64,000 nucleotides of DNA from Palsa-89 sp963824345 (GCA_963824345.1 CAWGOZ010000023.1:372001-436000); one strand, 5' to 3'; shown: positions 15,649-24,346, numbered from the stretch's first letter. Notes: generated by a model not told the origin, from the sequence alone. Made by a program: numbers and translations.

Positions 15649-16770
15649 ATGCGCAACCTCTCCGTTCGCTCCCTGTTGTTCGCACTCATGCTGGCGATAC
15701 CGGCCGCATCGTCTGCGCAGATCATTCTTACTATCGGGATCGCGCCGCCGCCGCTGCCGGTGTACGAACAACCCCTCTGTCCTTCCGCGGGCTACCTGTG
15801 GACCCCGGGATATTGGGCTTACGCTCAGGAAGGCTACTTCTGGGTGCCTGGCACTTGGGTAATGGCGCCGGAACCTGGTTTCCTTTGGACCCCTGGCTAC
15901 TGGGGCTGGAACGAGAGTGCGTTCGTTTTTAATGAGGGTTACTGGGGCCCGCAAGTCGGATTTTACGGCGGCGTCAACTACGGCTTCGGCTATGGCGGTG
16001 TCGGGTTCGAGGGCGGCGAGTGGCGAAGCGGAGCCTTCTTCTACAACCGGTCCGTGAGCAATGTAACAAACATAACCAACGTCTACACCAAGACCGTGAT
16101 TGTCAATAACGTTACTGCGAATCATGTGAGCTACAACGGCGGCTCGGGCGGAATTACAGCTCGGCCGAACGCGGAGGAAGAGAAAGCCGCGAATGAGAAG
16201 CATGTCGCGGCGACTTCCGAGCAAACTCAACACGTTCAGGCCGCCAGCACTAACCATCAGCTCTACGAGTCGGTGAACCATGGCAAGCCGGCGGTCGCAG
16301 CCACTCCGAAACCAGGGGTATTCAATGGAAAGGCCGTGGTCGCAGCCAAAGCGGCGGCGCCGTCCTATAAGCCGGCCACTGCTCGCGCGGCCGCTCCAGC
16401 AGCGCCCAAAGAGGCTGCCGAGCGTCCCGCCAGCGCGGTTCATCCCAACGACCTTAAATCCGCTGAACGGCCTGCTCCAAATACCGGGAACGCCCAGACG
16501 GACAAGAAGTACCAGCAACAGCAAGCCAAGCTCAATGCGAGCCAGTCACAAGAGAAACAAAAGCTCCAGCAGAAACAGGAGCAGGAACATCAACAGCTCA
16601 CCAAGAGCAAGGCCAGTGACGCGACTACGCAAAGGGTAGAGCAGAAGCACCAGCAGCAGACGCAGCAAGTGGCTCAAAAGCACGAGGCGCAGCAGCAGAA
16701 GTTGCAAGTGAAGCAACAGCCCGCGGCGAGGAAGCCCCCGGCCAGACCCACTGCCGAGAAGAAAAACTGA
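15649..16770 (+). CDS. YXWGXW-repeat secreted protein with Gln-rich C-terminus
   Basis: A 373-residue protein. Signal peptide MRNLSVRSLLFALMLAIPAA, then YXWGXW-type repeats (YLWTPGYWAYAQEGYFWVPG, FLWTPGYWGWNESAF, NEGYWGPQVGFYGG) over about residues 40-130. An Asn/Val-rich segment and an Ala/Pro-rich linker follow, and a Gln/Lys-rich predicted coiled coil (QEKQKLQQKQEQEHQQL) fills the last 90 residues. ATG at 15649 is preferred over 15634 because the signal peptide starts there. YXWGXW proteins are abundant, functionally unassigned periplasmic or surface proteins. The direct-repeat element upstream suggests co-regulation with the receiver/PilZ operon. Confidence 0.82.
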   Translation: MRNLSVRSLLFALMLAIPAASSAQIILTIGIAPPPLPVYEQPLCPSAGYLWTPGYWAYAQEGYFWVPGTWVMAPEPGFLWTPGYWGWNESAFVFNEGYWGPQVGFYGGVNYGFGYGGVGFEGGEWRSGAFFYNRSVSNVTNITNVYTKTVIVNNVTANHVSYNGGSGGITARPNAEEEKAANEKHVAATSEQTQHVQAASTNHQLYESVNHGKPAVAATPKPGVFNGKAVVAAKAAAPSYKPATARAAAPAAPKEAAERPASAVHPNDLKSAERPAPNTGNAQTDKKYQQQQAKLNASQSQEKQKLQQKQEQEHQQLTKSKASDATTQRVEQKHQQQTQQVAQKHEAQQQKLQVKQQPAARKPPARPTAEKKN

Positions 16771-16784
16771 TGGCCTGAAGCTGT

Positions 16785-16818
16785 TGACCGCGCATGGTCA
16801 CCTGACCGCATATGGTTA
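16785..16818. promoter_or_regulatory. Tandem palindromic operator, copy C, upstream of the OmpA gene
   Basis: TGACC-GCGCAT-GGTCA at 16785-16800 followed by TGACC-GCATAT-GGTTA at 16803-16818, starts 18 bp apart. It is 143 bp before the OmpA start and about 87 bp before the candidate -24 element. Same architecture as copies A and B. Confidence 0.72.
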
Positions 16819-16902
16819 CTGGTGCGCAGCTCGGCCGATGATCCTCACTGGAATATAGTCCCTGGGACCGAACAGCCTCAACAGATCGTCGATGGCGCGC
16901 GT

Positions 16903-16919
16903 TCGGTCCGGCTCGTGCA
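16903..16919 (+). promoter_or_regulatory. Candidate sigma-54 promoter for the OmpA gene
   Basis: TCGGTCCGGCTCGTGCA has GG at 16905-16906 and GC at 16917-16918, spaced 10 nt; about 10 of 14 informative positions match the -24/-12 consensus. The GC is 44 nt before the ATG. Confidence 0.45.
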
Positions 16920-16960
16920 CATCTTCACCGCGTTCTCTGTGAAGGATTGAGGTACGAAAG

Positions 16961-18583
16961 ATGAAATATACAAGCCCATTTCTGACAAGCCTATTTCTGA
17001 CAATGTCTGGACTCGCGTTGGCCCCGCTCGCGCCGGCCCAGACGGTGCCGATCTATCGCATCACCGTGGTGGCACGGACCACGAAAGCCATCAACTATCA
17101 TCACCGCAGCGGGTCGACTAAAATCGGCTTCCGCGGCACGGCGTTGATGCCCGAAGCTCGCGGCGAGGCGAAGGTGCAGAGCGAACAGGGCGTGATCAAG
17201 ATCGATGCGAACATGGAAAAGCTTGGGCCGGCGTCGCAGTTTGGCGAAGAATACCTGACCTACGTCATGTGGGCCATCACCCCGGAAGGGCGCGCGACGA
17301 ACGTCGGCGAAGTGCTGCTCAACAACGGCGGCAGATCGAAGCTCGACGCCACCACCGAGCTGCAGTCCTTCGGTCTGATCGTGACCGCAGAGCCGTACTT
17401 CGCCGTCACACAGCCGAGCGATCTGGTGGTGATGGAGAATTTCGTTCGACAGGACACCACGGGAACCATCGAACAAGTAGACGCGAAATACGAACTGCTG
17501 CAGAGAGGGCAGTATGTGTTGAACGTGAAGCCGGGCGACATTCGGGCGCGGCCGCTGGACCCGAAAGTACCGTTAGAGCTTTATGAGGCGCGCAATGCCG
17601 TCCAGATCGCCCGCTGGACCGGCGCCGAGCAGTATGCCGGCGACACCTTCCAAAAGGCCGTCCAGGATCTCGAGAACGCCGAGGGCTATCTGATCGGCAA
17701 AGGTGGCAAGAAGCCGATCGGGACCGTAGCGCGGGAGGCCGTTCAGATGTCGGAGGACGCCCGGATCATCACCGTCAAGAAGATCGAAGAAGAGCAGCTC
17801 GCCACTGAGCGCCGGGTGGGAGCGGAGCGTGAAGCACAAGCTGAAAGCGACACCACCGCCGCGCTGGCTGAAGCCGAACGGGTCAGGCGAGAAGCGGAGC
17901 AAGCGCGACTCAGCGCGGCCGACAGCGCCCAGCGCGTACAACGGGATAACGACGCACAAGCGGCTGCGGCTCAGACCGAAGCCGATCGCCTGAAACGGCA
18001 GAGCGACGCGCAGCTTGCCGCGGCCCAAACGGAAACGGACGCCTTGAAACAAGAGAACGCCGCGCAGCGGGCCGCGGCCCAGGCCGATCTCGACAGGGTG
18101 TCCGCCGAGAAGGCGCAAGCCGAGGCCGAGAAAACGCAGCTTCGCGCCCAACTCCTGCTGCAATTCAACACGATTCTTCAGACTCGGGATACGGCCCGCG
18201 GGCTGATCGTGAATATGTCGGATGTGCTGTTCGACACGGCCAAACACACGTTGCGTCCGCTGGCCCGCGAGAAGCTCGCCAAGGTAGCCGGCATCATCGC
18301 GGGTCATCCGGGCTTGCGGCTGGACGTGGAAGGGTTCACCGATAGCGTCGGTGGCGACGACTACAATCAGAAGCTTTCCGAGCAACGCGGCGAGTCGGTG
18401 CGCGACTATCTGACAGAGGAGGGAGTGTCGAGCACTTCGATTACGTCACAAGGCTTCGGGAAAAATCAGCCGGTAGCCTCGAATGACACCGCCGCCGGGC
18501 GCCAGCAGAATCGCCGGGTGGAACTGGTTGTTTCGGGAGAAATCATCGGCGAGCAAATCGGTCAGCCCGTGGCGGCACGGTGA
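16961..18583 (+). CDS. OmpA-family outer-membrane/peptidoglycan-associated protein
   Basis: A 540-residue protein: signal peptide (residues 1-27, ending APAQT), a beta-rich domain of about 28-200, a long Ala/Glu/Gln-rich coiled coil (about 245-405, with repeats of the AAAQTEADRLKRQSDAQL kind), then an OmpA C-terminal domain from about 420 (VLFDTAKHTLRPLAREKLAK, EGFTDSVGGDDYNQKLSEQR, GFGKNQPVASNDTAAGRQQN). The C-domain Asp and Arg that bind peptidoglycan are present. It likely tethers the outer membrane to the wall. GAGG precedes the ATG. A tandem operator and sigma-54-like promoter lie upstream, and two tiny membrane ORFs follow with overlapping start/stop codons. Confidence 0.92.
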   Translation: MKYTSPFLTSLFLTMSGLALAPLAPAQTVPIYRITVVARTTKAINYHHRSGSTKIGFRGTALMPEARGEAKVQSEQGVIKIDANMEKLGPASQFGEEYLTYVMWAITPEGRATNVGEVLLNNGGRSKLDATTELQSFGLIVTAEPYFAVTQPSDLVVMENFVRQDTTGTIEQVDAKYELLQRGQYVLNVKPGDIRARPLDPKVPLELYEARNAVQIARWTGAEQYAGDTFQKAVQDLENAEGYLIGKGGKKPIGTVAREAVQMSEDARIITVKKIEEEQLATERRVGAEREAQAESDTTAALAEAERVRREAEQARLSAADSAQRVQRDNDAQAAAAQTEADRLKRQSDAQLAAAQTETDALKQENAAQRAAAQADLDRVSAEKAQAEAEKTQLRAQLLLQFNTILQTRDTARGLIVNMSDVLFDTAKHTLRPLAREKLAKVAGIIAGHPGLRLDVEGFTDSVGGDDYNQKLSEQRGESVRDYLTEEGVSSTSITSQGFGKNQPVASNDTAAGRQQNRRVELVVSGEIIGEQIGQPVAAR

Positions 18584-18813
18584 CTCCTGCCCTTCGCGTC
18601 AAAGCATCGCTATTGGTGGGACTGTTGTTGACGCCGGTTGCAGCGGCAGCCGGCGCGCTGGCGGCATGGCGGTTCGGCGTGGAAGCCGGCTGGACCAACA
18701 CTTTCTTTATTGCCCATGGGTTCCTTTCTCACTGGCAGGTCTGGTGCGCGTTCGCCATCAGTATCGAACTTTGCGCGTGCAGCTTGAGCCCCAGGGTGCG
18801 AATCAAATCCTAA
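18580..18813 (+). CDS. Small hypothetical membrane protein (77 aa)
   Basis: GTG start overlapping the OmpA stop (GTGA). The 77-residue product has two hydrophobic segments, LLVGLLLTPVAAAAGALAAW and a second around HWQVWCAFAISIELCAC, separated by a short polar loop. It is coupled to a further tiny ORF by TAATG. Unrecognised family; the tight coupling to the OmpA gene is the main reason to accept it. Confidence 0.5.
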   Translation: MTPALRVKASLLVGLLLTPVAAAAGALAAWRFGVEAGWTNTFFIAHGFLSHWQVWCAFAISIELCACSLSPRVRIKS

Positions 18814-18932
18814 TGCCAAAGACATCCGAGGAACGACGATTGGCTTGGCGCTACATCTGGACGATTGCACTGATTGCGGCGACGGTGGGCGTCGCCGGGA
18901 TGGCAGCCTGGTGGACGGGGCGCCTAGGATAG
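18813..18932 (+). CDS. 39-residue single-pass membrane ORF
   Basis: ATG at 18813 overlaps the preceding TAA (TAATG). The product begins MPKTSEERRLAWRYIW and has one transmembrane helix, TIALIAATVGVAGMAAWW, with a charged N-terminus, ending TGRLG. The reading frame, overlap and clean membrane topology support a real small protein in the OmpA operon. Function unknown. Confidence 0.45.
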   Translation: MPKTSEERRLAWRYIWTIALIAATVGVAGMAAWWTGRLG

Positions 18933-18948
18933 CCCGGCGCAAAGGGCC

Positions 18949-19857
18949 CTATTCCGGTCCAGCGTAAACGGCTTCATTCGATAGGGTAACGGCATAACCG
19001 CTGGGGACGAAAGCATACTGCCACGATGGCAGGGTCTGAGCCGTCCCGCCGGCCGGACCAATCTGGACGTTTCCCTGCACCACAAGCACATGAGTGTCGC
19101 CATCAAATGAAAAAGGCGGCGTTTGACGGCCCGGACGAAGCCGGATCAGCCGGGCGGTGGTATTGAGTTTGTCGTCCCGCTCGATGGTCTTCGAGTCGGT
19201 CCCCTGTTGCCAGCCGGCGTTGGGAATAGTCCGGTCGAGCCCTTTCCACGGAATCAGAGCCGGAAAAACTCCCAGCGAAATAATATAGTCCGCACCGCTC
19301 TCGCCCTTCGGCGTCGAAGGACTCACGAAGGTCTCCGGCACTACGATGGCCACGGGGAATACCAGACTAGGAGTCCAGAACACCAGGCTGTAAGGCGCAT
19401 TCAGTGCGTAGTGGGGAGCAACATTGCTGTACAGTGGAAAATCCGTGTAAAACGTCGCTGGCGCATCAATGTCGCCCTCGCCTGGAGGAGAGATGCGCAG
19501 CAGGCCTTGGGCGATCAGGACCTTTGCGGGATACAGCAGTTCTTGATTCGGGTCCAGGATGTCCGGATTTTCCAAAATGAACTCGAATACGTCTCCGTCC
19601 TCCTTGTGCAGCGCCACCCTGCTCTCTTGGTCGAAATCGGTTGGGAACGGCTGCGGAACAACCGTGCTCGGATCGATGAGCTGGAGCCCGGAAGCGGTGT
19701 TGACTGTCGCAAGCGGCAGGGTTTGAATCGCGCCCGTGCCTTTGGCCGTGAAGACGTACATCACGGTGTCGCCTGGCCGGCCACCGTACTGGGCGGCGCC
19801 CGGCAGAGCCGCGAGGAGACCCCCGGCGATAACGAAGATTGTCGCGCGCATTTTCAT
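18949..19857 (-). CDS. Secreted hypothetical protein, paralog A of a tandem pair
   Basis: A 302-residue protein starting MKMRATIFVIAGG (signal peptide about residues 1-22), followed by QYGGRPGDTVMYVFTAKGTG. The C-terminus (FDGDTHVLVVQGNVQI ... PSWQYAFVPSGYAVTL) has cupin-like spacing. Paralog B upstream matches along the whole length; in the last 71 residues only about 7 differ. The in-frame ATG at 19932 would put 25 residues before the signal peptide and is disfavoured. Unrecognised family; secreted or periplasmic. Convergent with the 39-aa ORF, 16 nt apart. Confidence 0.8.
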   Translation of the reverse strand: MKMRATIFVIAGGLLAALPGAAQYGGRPGDTVMYVFTAKGTGAIQTLPLATVNTASGLQLIDPSTVVPQPFPTDFDQESRVALHKEDGDVFEFILENPDILDPNQELLYPAKVLIAQGLLRISPPGEGDIDAPATFYTDFPLYSNVAPHYALNAPYSLVFWTPSLVFPVAIVVPETFVSPSTPKGESGADYIISLGVFPALIPWKGLDRTIPNAGWQQGTDSKTIERDDKLNTTARLIRLRPGRQTPPFSFDGDTHVLVVQGNVQIGPAGGTAQTLPSWQYAFVPSGYAVTLSNEAVYAGPE

Positions 19858-20247
19858 TCCGAGGTCCTGGCGGCGTTGAGTGATGGGAGATTCGGCCATG
19901 AGAGAAATTCCATTGTAAGTCAGGGCGGGCACGGCGCGGGATACCGGTACTGCTTTCGCAATTGCTTCTCATGGATTGTCCACGAACGGCCTCAATCGCC
20001 TCGGCGCTTTGATGGCGCAGAACTATCAGACCCGAAGCCAAGCTTCGTCGGGACTGGCCAATTTGCCCCCAATGGCCGGCTCAAGTTCGATGGCAGGGGC
20101 GTCTCGGGAAACAGCCGGCCAGCGGCTCCGGATGAGCCGCCCTTCTAGCCACAAGGTATCTAGAGGATCCAACGCCCCGCCCCTTCTACCCGCGCGCTGG
20201 ACCGGGCATCTCAGTACAAAACCGCGGACAAAACCGCGCTCAGGCCG
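19858..20247. other. 390-bp gap between the tandem paralogs
   Basis: No credible gene. It contains a perfect 7-bp stem with 5-nt loop at 20122-20140 (GCGGCTC / GAGCCGC) and two copies of ACAAAACCGCG near 20216-20235. The stem arms match those of the dispersed repeat at 2788-2809, so a repeat relic is possible. The region presumably also carries the leader of paralog A. Confidence 0.5.
20122..20140. repeat. Short stem-loop, possible repeat relic or terminator
   Basis: GCGGCTC-CGGAT-GAGCCGC, 108 bp downstream of paralog B on the reverse strand. No T-run follows, which argues against a strong intrinsic terminator. The arms equal those of the 2788-2809 hairpin. Confidence 0.4.
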
Positions 20248-21153
20248 CTATTCAGGGCCCGCATAAACCGCTTCATTGGATAGGGTAATTGCGTAACCAC
20301 TGGGGACGAACGCGTACTGCCACGAGGGCAGCGTCTGAGCCGTCTCGCCGGCCGGACCAATCTGTACATTGCCCTGCAACACAACTATATTGGTGTCGCC
20401 ATCAAACGAAAGAGGAGGTGTTTGGCGGCCCGGACGGAGGCGGATGAGGCGTGCGGTGGTATTGAGTTTGTCGTCGCGCTCGAGCGTCTTGGCGTCGGTC
20501 CCCTGTTGCCATCCCGCGTTGGGAATAGTGACATTGAGCCCCTTCCACGGAATCAACGCCGGAAAAACTCCAAGCGAAATAATATAGTCCGCACCGGATT
20601 CGCCAGCAGGCGTTGTAGGACTCACGAAGGTTGTCGGCACCTGAATGCCGACGGGAAATACTTCGCTGGGAGTCCAGAACACGAGTCGATAGGGCTGACT
20701 TAGCGCGTCGTGGGGAGCCACATTGCTGTATTGCGGAAAATCCGTGTAAAACGTCGGTGGGGCATCGATATCGCCCTCGCCTGGAGGCGAGATCCGAAGC
20801 AGACCTTCGCCGACCAGGACCTTTGCAGGAAAGATGATCTCTGTGTTTGGATCCACAACGTCCGGCGCTTCCACTAGAAACTCGAAGACGTTTCCTTCTT
20901 CTTCGTGCAGCAACAGCCGGTACTCTTGAGGGAAATTGGAGGGGAAGTACTGCGGCACAACCGTGCTCGGATCGATGGTCTGGAACCCGGAAGCGGTGTT
21001 GACTGTCGCAAGCGGCAGGGTTTGGATCGCGCCGGTGCCTTTGGCGGTGAAGACGTACAGCACAGTGTCGCCTGGCCGGCCCCCGTACTGGGCGACGCCC
21101 GGCAGAGCCCCGAGGAGACTCCCGGCGACGAAGATAATCGCGCGCATTTTCAT
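20248..21153 (-). CDS. Secreted hypothetical protein, paralog B of a tandem pair
   Basis: A 301-residue close homolog of the protein at 18949-19857, with the same signal peptide form (MKMRAIIFVAGSLLGALPG), the same QYGGRPGDTVLYVFTAKGTG start and the same cupin-like end FDGDTNIVVLQGNVQI. Differences concentrate in the middle (for example HEEEGNVFEFLVEAPDVVD). GGAGGG lies about 7 nt before the ATG. It follows the 631-aa secreted protein by 13 nt and is probably in that operon. Function unknown. Confidence 0.8.
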   Translation of the reverse strand: MKMRAIIFVAGSLLGALPGVAQYGGRPGDTVLYVFTAKGTGAIQTLPLATVNTASGFQTIDPSTVVPQYFPSNFPQEYRLLLHEEEGNVFEFLVEAPDVVDPNTEIIFPAKVLVGEGLLRISPPGEGDIDAPPTFYTDFPQYSNVAPHDALSQPYRLVFWTPSEVFPVGIQVPTTFVSPTTPAGESGADYIISLGVFPALIPWKGLNVTIPNAGWQQGTDAKTLERDDKLNTTARLIRLRPGRQTPPLSFDGDTNIVVLQGNVQIGPAGETAQTLPSWQYAFVPSGYAITLSNEAVYAGPE

Positions 21154-21166
21154 TCCCTCCGGCTCA

Positions 21167-23062
21167 TTATGGTTGCGGCGGCGTCACGGGTTTCGTATCC
21201 GCATTGGAAAGCGTGGCCCCATCAATCTGGATACCGATGTAGGGCGCATTCGCAGCAGTAGCCAAGGTCACCGTGGCCAGGTGCGTGGATTTGTCGTTGC
21301 TCCAGGTTCCGTAGCCGGAGAACGCAACCGTGTCATACTCTCCGGGCGGAAGCTTGGACGTCAGCGAATTGGTACAGGATACGGAAGCCAGATTCGTCAT
21401 GGTAAACGTTCCGCCAGGGGTTCCGGTGCTGGGGCGGGCAGTGTTGTTGGTATAAGTGAACGCGCTATCCCCGGAGCCATTGCATGGAATGGTGAGGCTG
21501 TAGGAAAAAGGCTGGCCGAAGCTGGAGGTGAGACTGGCCGAACTTTGAAAAACCTTGGTGGGCGTGTCTGTGGTCAGCTCGCCCTGCATTCGGTAGAAGG
21601 GTGTCAGATAAGAGCCAGTGAGCGCGGTGAACGAATTCGCGGTATCGGAGTAATCCGGTCCCGGGAAGACGAATCCGGTGTAATCCAGGTAACTGGTGGC
21701 GTTGTAGCGCAATACCAGTGACTTGTTGGGACCGGTTTGAAACCAGGCCGGGCCGCGTTCCTGGAACGAAGTCGGCAGGATGCGGCCGTTGTTTTGAGCC
21801 AGAATGGCCAGTAACAGATCGTGCGTCCAGAATGTGCGCCACAACAGTTCGCCCTGAACGAAGCCAGTTTCCAGATTGAGCTCGCCGACGCAGAAATCGA
21901 AAGGATCGTCGGTGATGGCGGGTCCATCCACATGGTAGGTCAGGTTGGGAAAGACCAGGTCTTCGTCGAAGCCGAGGAAGCCGAGCGACAGGCCGTTGAT
22001 CGGGAAGGCGGGCGGGGGCACCAGGAGACCTTCCGGCGGCAGAGGGTTAATGGCGATGGGCATGAATTTCCCTACGGGCCTGCCGAACTGAACCTCCATT
22101 CTTCCCAACATCTCGGAGCGGCCGAACGCTATGCCGCCGAGCGCGGGGATATTCAGATAGAAGTCGTCGCCGAGCGAAGAGAAGGCCGAATTCAGAGTGA
22201 GTTGTACCACCTGATTGATTGGGAGCTTGGGGCAGGCGCTTCCGCACGCGGGCCTGGTGCTGGGGACCGTCGTGATGCTCAGGTGAGGATGCAGGCTCAA
22301 GCCTGGAACCTGAATGCTGGGGGAATAGAGCGAAGGGCCGTTCAGAGGCATTGGCAAACGAACGGGCTGGCCCTTGACATTGTTTCCGAGCGGAAGAAAG
22401 GTGGATCCGTAGAAGGTCAGATCGAGATTGCCGTCCGCCCGCTGGGTGAACACGAGATTGGCGGATCCGTAGACACCGGGGAAGGCGAAGGCTGGCGGGA
22501 ACAGCGCCGGATTCACGGCGGCGAAGGCCGCATACCAACTGTTGGAAAAAATCACCTGGTAGTTCAGGTTGGTGACCTGTCCCGTTACAAGATTGAGATC
22601 GCCCGAGGAGTAGCCGTTGAACGTATCGAGGATCACGTTGCCGGTGGCAGGATACTGATAGAGCTGAGGTGTTGAAAGAAGGGAATCGGTGCCGGTGAGA
22701 TCGAACGGGTGGGTGATCTCGAAGTGCGCGATTTGGTTTACTGGCGCAAAGAAGCGGACCTGAATGGCGCCGCTCAGGTGCGAATTCCAGAGACCGACTC
22801 CGCCGAATAGGACGTTCCCGCAGACGCCGAAGGGATTGTCGGCATTGCTGGGGCAATCGACGATGCGGGGCGCGTCGCCCATGAAGCTGCCGTCGCTGTC
22901 GATCTGCAGAACCTCGATATTGCCGGGCGGCAGAACTAGGGGGACAGGCAGCGGGGCGTCGGTAGGCTGAGGTGAAGGCTCGGGCTCGCTAGTCGTTTGC
23001 GCGCAGAGCGGCAGTCCGAAGCAGAGGGCGGCCAGCGCCGGCAGGAGCATCGGTTTCATCAT
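21167..23062 (-). CDS. Large secreted hypothetical protein (631 aa)
   Basis: Signal peptide MMKPMLLPALAALCFGLPLC (a Cys follows Leu-Pro-Leu, so a lipoprotein is possible but the lipobox is poor), then a Pro/Glu-rich linker and two similar-looking beta-rich halves. Both halves contain a segment on a quantity with a DLNLVTGQV / ELNLETGFV motif (about residues 165 and 410), suggesting an internal duplication. No known catalytic motif was recognised. The ATGATG start overlaps the stop of the SGNH-like gene, with AAGGAGGGG 5 nt upstream: strong coupling. Likely surface or periplasmic, part of the GMC/FadL locus. Confidence 0.75.
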   Translation of the reverse strand: MMKPMLLPALAALCFGLPLCAQTTSEPEPSPQPTDAPLPVPLVLPPGNIEVLQIDSDGSFMGDAPRIVDCPSNADNPFGVCGNVLFGGVGLWNSHLSGAIQVRFFAPVNQIAHFEITHPFDLTGTDSLLSTPQLYQYPATGNVILDTFNGYSSGDLNLVTGQVTNLNYQVIFSNSWYAAFAAVNPALFPPAFAFPGVYGSANLVFTQRADGNLDLTFYGSTFLPLGNNVKGQPVRLPMPLNGPSLYSPSIQVPGLSLHPHLSITTVPSTRPACGSACPKLPINQVVQLTLNSAFSSLGDDFYLNIPALGGIAFGRSEMLGRMEVQFGRPVGKFMPIAINPLPPEGLLVPPPAFPINGLSLGFLGFDEDLVFPNLTYHVDGPAITDDPFDFCVGELNLETGFVQGELLWRTFWTHDLLLAILAQNNGRILPTSFQERGPAWFQTGPNKSLVLRYNATSYLDYTGFVFPGPDYSDTANSFTALTGSYLTPFYRMQGELTTDTPTKVFQSSASLTSSFGQPFSYSLTIPCNGSGDSAFTYTNNTARPSTGTPGGTFTMTNLASVSCTNSLTSKLPPGEYDTVAFSGYGTWSNDKSTHLATVTLATAANAPYIGIQIDGATLSNADTKPVTPPQP

Positions 23063-24336
23063 CGCGTCCCCTCCTTGCTCTTCACCGCGGCCGGCTTTTT
23101 CGCTGCGGGCGTAAAACCAAGCACCGGGTCGCCAGCCGCCACGGTTGCCAGGTTGACTGTCGGGAAACTGGTTCCATAGGTGGAGTTCAGAAGCCGGAGC
23201 AGATTATTTGCGATGGCCGCATGCCCGGTCTGGCCCGGATAGTAGCCATCCAGAGAATAGAAGCCACCCAGGTAATCGGCGGTCAAGGTGTTGGTACCAA
23301 CGGCCAGGCCATTCTGCCGGACGCTGGAGAAGAACGCGTGCAGATCGTAAACAATCACGTTGGGGCCAACCTGCTGCGCAGCGCTCACAATGGCGCTGTT
23401 CAGAGCGGCCACCGATGCTTCAACCGCCGTCGCGGTAGCGGCGCTGACCACCGAGTATTGCGTGGCAGAGAGGGGGTTGGGCTTCGGGTTATCTTTCGCG
23501 ATCGCGCTCCCGGCTACCATCAGTCCGTTGGGCGTAAGATAATCGTCCGGACCCACGCCGAAGAGCGAAGTGAGTACGGATGCGGGCGCGCCCAGCAGGC
23601 GGCTGGCACTGGAAACGGGTGTGAAGTATGCGGTGTCAAATGGATTCGGCACGGTCATTACGATGATCTGCGGGCTGGAGGCGTTCAGCCTGGAAAGCAG
23701 GGTGCTGAATTGGCTGGAGAACGTGGACACGTCGGGAAGGGCGGCGGGATCGTTGGTGGCGGCCGGCTGGAGTACATCGAAGTAGCCGAGCTCCACGACC
23801 ACGAGCGTCGGATTCATCTCCACGGCGTATTGAACCTGGGTCCAAAGCGGCAAATTGGCTCCGGCGATCAGGGCCGGGTACCCGAGAATGAAATTGATCA
23901 GCGTTTGTTCGGGCTCACGGCTTTGAATCAGCGGGGGCTTGGGAGCCCTATTCAGGCTGTCGCTCAGGGTGAAACCGGGCACGGAAAGATTAAAAACGAA
24001 AAGGCCGGGAGGAAAGTCGTTGCGCACGGCCCCCTGCAATTGTCCGGGAAGGCGCGGGGGAAGAACCTGGAAACCAGGCGTGCCGCCGCCGATTCCGGGA
24101 CTCTGAAGAATCGGCATGGGGAACGCGGTTTGAAACGCATTGGCCATCACTGCCGGGAAACTGGCGTTTTGATAGACATCGCGCAGTTGAAAGTCCGCCA
24201 TTCCCGCGGCCAGGCCTTCGCCGACCACAATAAACTGGGTTGTAAAAAGCTGCTGCGCCGGGAAAGCCGGCCGGGCCACCGCCACGGCGAGCACGAAGAC
24301 CAGCCAGCTGGAAGATCTGCTTTTGGGGAATCTCAT
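23059..24336 (-). CDS. SGNH/GDSL-like secreted protein with degenerate catalytic motifs
   Basis: A 425-residue protein with a signal peptide at MRFPKSRSSSWLVFVLAVAVA. The fold order resembles SGNH hydrolases: block I is FIVVGEGLAAGM where GDSL is expected (Ser replaced by Gly), block III is ELGYFDVL where GxND is expected (Asn replaced by Phe), and block V is DGYYPGQTGHAAIANNLL where DGxHP is expected (His replaced by Tyr). The oxyanion and triad residues therefore look lost, so it may bind rather than cleave esters. ATG at 24336 is chosen because the signal peptide starts there. It lies 10 nt after fadL and overlaps the 631-aa gene. Confidence 0.75.
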   Translation of the reverse strand: MRFPKSRSSSWLVFVLAVAVARPAFPAQQLFTTQFIVVGEGLAAGMADFQLRDVYQNASFPAVMANAFQTAFPMPILQSPGIGGGTPGFQVLPPRLPGQLQGAVRNDFPPGLFVFNLSVPGFTLSDSLNRAPKPPLIQSREPEQTLINFILGYPALIAGANLPLWTQVQYAVEMNPTLVVVELGYFDVLQPAATNDPAALPDVSTFSSQFSTLLSRLNASSPQIIVMTVPNPFDTAYFTPVSSASRLLGAPASVLTSLFGVGPDDYLTPNGLMVAGSAIAKDNPKPNPLSATQYSVVSAATATAVEASVAALNSAIVSAAQQVGPNVIVYDLHAFFSSVRQNGLAVGTNTLTADYLGGFYSLDGYYPGQTGHAAIANNLLRLLNSTYGTSFPTVNLATVAAGDPVLGFTPAAKKPAAVKSKEGTR

Positions 24337-24346
24337 GGCGCGCCCC

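Noticed and set aside
19123..20148. 341-codon forward open frame opposite paralog A
   Set aside because: Composition is Arg/Gly-rich without domains, and the same shadow occurs opposite paralog B, as expected for antisense of duplicated genes.
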